DNA of 64,000 nt from the NCBI RefSeq assembly GCF_024362325.1, contig NZ_CP101497.1, forward strand, positions 2,542,001 through 2,606,000, written 5' to 3'. Both the position numbers and the translations under genes were made by a program. The notes under the pieces were generated by a model, which was given only the letters and a program-made list of their open reading frames with translations, searched no databases and was not told where the DNA came from. Positions 61,521 to 64,000 of this stretch are shown in pieces (positions within the stretch are counted from its first letter, which is position 1; every line of letters begins with the position of its first letter). The stretch is from Microcella humidisoli (GTDB lineage: Bacteria; Actinomycetota; Actinomycetes; Actinomycetales; Microbacteriaceae).

Positions 61521-61556
61521 AGCGCGCTACCCGTAGCCCACGCCCACCATCGGCGT

Positions 61557-61653
61557 CTCCACAATTCAGGAGATCGCGACAGGAAGGAGCCGCGACACGC
61601 CTGAACACGGGCGCAGGGCTTTTTCTTGATGCCGAGTCTCCTGAATTGTGGAG
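61557..61653 (+). repeat. Inverted-repeat element 10 (97 bp)
   Basis: Perfect arms at 61557–61572 and 61638–61653; octamer GACACGCC at 61594–61601, 21 nt inside the left arm. It lies between the convergent membrane-protein and leuA genes. Its interior includes AAGGAGCC … GGCTTTTTCTT, a possible weak terminator with a U-run on the plus strand. Confidence 0.92.
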
Positions 61654-61704
61654 ATCGCGACGGATGCGGCGGGCACCTCGGGTGCCCGCCGTGCGGCTCC
61701 GGCC

Positions 61705-63495
<1,791 letters not shown>

Positions 63496-63514
63496 TCAGC
63501 CGACGACGAACTCC

Positions 63515-63549
63515 GCGACGAGGAAGGCTACGGGTCTAAGCCTCGTCGC
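63515..63549 (-). promoter_or_regulatory. Hairpin of the leuA leader
   Basis: On the transcript GCGACGAGG (63549–63541) pairs with CCTCGTCGC (63523–63515), nine perfect pairs with a 17-nt loop. The 5' arm overlaps codons 10–12 of the leader peptide, so ribosome position would control folding. The 5' arm could also pair with TTCGTCGTCG at 63510–63501. No U-run, so translational or Rho-linked control is possible. Confidence 0.5.
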
Positions 63550-63577
63550 GGCAGCGAAGAAGGAGCTGGCCGAACAC
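63536..63577 (-). CDS. Leucine leader peptide of leuA
   Basis: 13 residues, MFGQLLLRCRDEA, from GTG 63577 to TAG 63538–63536. Codons 5–7 are CTC-CTT-CTT; CTT is uncommon in this GC-rich DNA. TACCCT (minus strand of 63584–63589) ends 6 nt before the GTG, fitting a leaderless transcript, as reported for some actinobacterial amino-acid leaders. Stalling on Leu codons would alter the downstream hairpin and leuA expression. Confidence 0.6.
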   Translation of the reverse strand: MFGQLLLRCRDEA

Positions 63578-63726
63578 GCTTTCAGGGTACACCCGCGTTC
63601 TGCGCACACGCGAATGCGGTTCGGGATGCTGTGCCGTCAGCCTTTCGGATGAAAAGGGTCATCCGCTCGGGTGAGCCGCGCGAGTTTCGCTCGGATGCGG
63701 GCCGCGCGGCCCGTACCGTGGCGGAC

Positions 63727-64000
63727 ATGTTCGATCGACTCATCACGTGGTTCACGCCCGAGCGCCGTGCGCGCATCCTCTTTCCCGTCGAGATAGCGCT
63801 CGGCGCGTGGCTCGCGCTCGCCATTCTGCTCAATCAGCAGTGGTGGGGCGGGGTGGTGCTGGGCACGCTCAACGCGATCCTTGCGGCCGCTTTTGGCTTT
63901 GCGGTGATCACGCACAGGGTGCGCCCAGCGCTGGCGGTCATCGCGCTCGTCACGGGAGGCCTTGCGTTCGTTTTGACGTTCCTGGTCGGCGCAGGACCGA
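63727..64000 (+). CDS. Small membrane protein, partial at window end
   Basis: Open from ATG 63727 to the window edge, 91 codons visible. It begins MFDRLITWFTPERRARILFP and has three hydrophobic stretches (about 19–34, 42–62 and 69–88). No family recognised. It is divergent from leuA. The first half of the 260-nt gap before it holds the leuA leader; nothing else was found apart from GC-rich sequence. Confidence 0.6.
   Translation, partial: MFDRLITWFTPERRARILFPVEIALGAWLALAILLNQQWWGGVVLGTLNAILAAAFGFAVITHRVRPALAVIALVTGGLAFVLTFLVGAGP

Noticed and set aside
63600..63726. A riboswitch or T-box before leuA or the terminal gene
   Set aside because: No T-box sequence (TGGNACCGCG) or known aptamer core was found; the leader peptide explains the leuA side.

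Overview
The window is a gene-dense, very GC-rich chromosomal segment from a Gram-positive actinobacterium, most likely a member of the Microbacteriaceae. Supporting signs are the aceE–fasR–fabD–fabH–acpP–fabF block followed by a DUF3145 gene, GAF–ANTAR regulators, a polyphosphate glucokinase, a GlnA2-type glutamine synthetase, a type-A RNase P RNA and GTG-rich starts. No rRNA, phage, insertion sequence, CRISPR array or plasmid gene is visible.

Layout. 1–9.3 kb: glnA2 (partial), nadE, an atypical hypothetical gene, panB, map, ppgK, a fatty-acid desaturase, a VIT-type metal transporter and a zinc-ribbon SDR. 9.4–19.5 kb: rnpB, two divergent GAF–ANTAR proteins, an RNase H / coiled-coil / Nif3 / NCS1-permease gene string, an EamA exporter, a nuclease-like gene and tRNA-Val. 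19.5–29.2 kb: peroxiredoxin, pyruvate dehydrogenase E1 and the type II fatty-acid synthesis operon under FasR, DUF3145 and a PadR regulator. 29.2–39 kb: a second family-A DNA polymerase, DUF1684, a heliorhodopsin-like membrane protein with no lysine at all, tRNA(CAU), glycosyltransferase, def, azlCD, an orphan histidine kinase, tRNA-Asn and a 2-hydroxyacid dehydrogenase. 39–50 kb: ABC ATPase, dnaG–dgt–dus, an oxidoreductase, ybaK, dsbA, a nuclease-like gene and glyS. 50–57 kb: uppS–recO, then a complete NAD operon nrtR–nadA–nadB–nadC–nifS with 4-nt overlaps between its first four genes. 57–64 kb: TRIC channel, ECF41-type sigma factor with its NmrA-like partner, an unknown membrane protein, leuA with a leucine leader peptide, and a partial membrane protein.

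The most striking unexplained structure is a family of ten inverted-repeat pairs between 18.9 and 61.7 kb. Each has a left arm CTCCACAATTCAGGAG and a right arm CTCCTGAATTGTGGAG. In eight of the ten the whole unit is 97 or 98 bp, and an asymmetric octamer GACACGCC sits 21–22 nt inside one arm, in either orientation, while the rest of the interior is not conserved. Copies sit at gene ends and in short intergenic gaps, and several overlap coding sequence (uppS start/recO end, nifS end, the nadB C-terminal domain, two nuclease-like genes). Only arms, octamer and spacing are kept, which suggests a functional protein- or structure-recognised site pair rather than simple recent transposon copies.

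Regulation visible in the sequence includes a probable leucine attenuator for leuA, an NrtR-type operator candidate before the NAD operon, a palindrome before fasR-controlled fabD, an intercistronic hairpin between acpP and fabF, and several genes whose -10 box lies only 5–8 nt before the start codon, as expected for leaderless transcripts.
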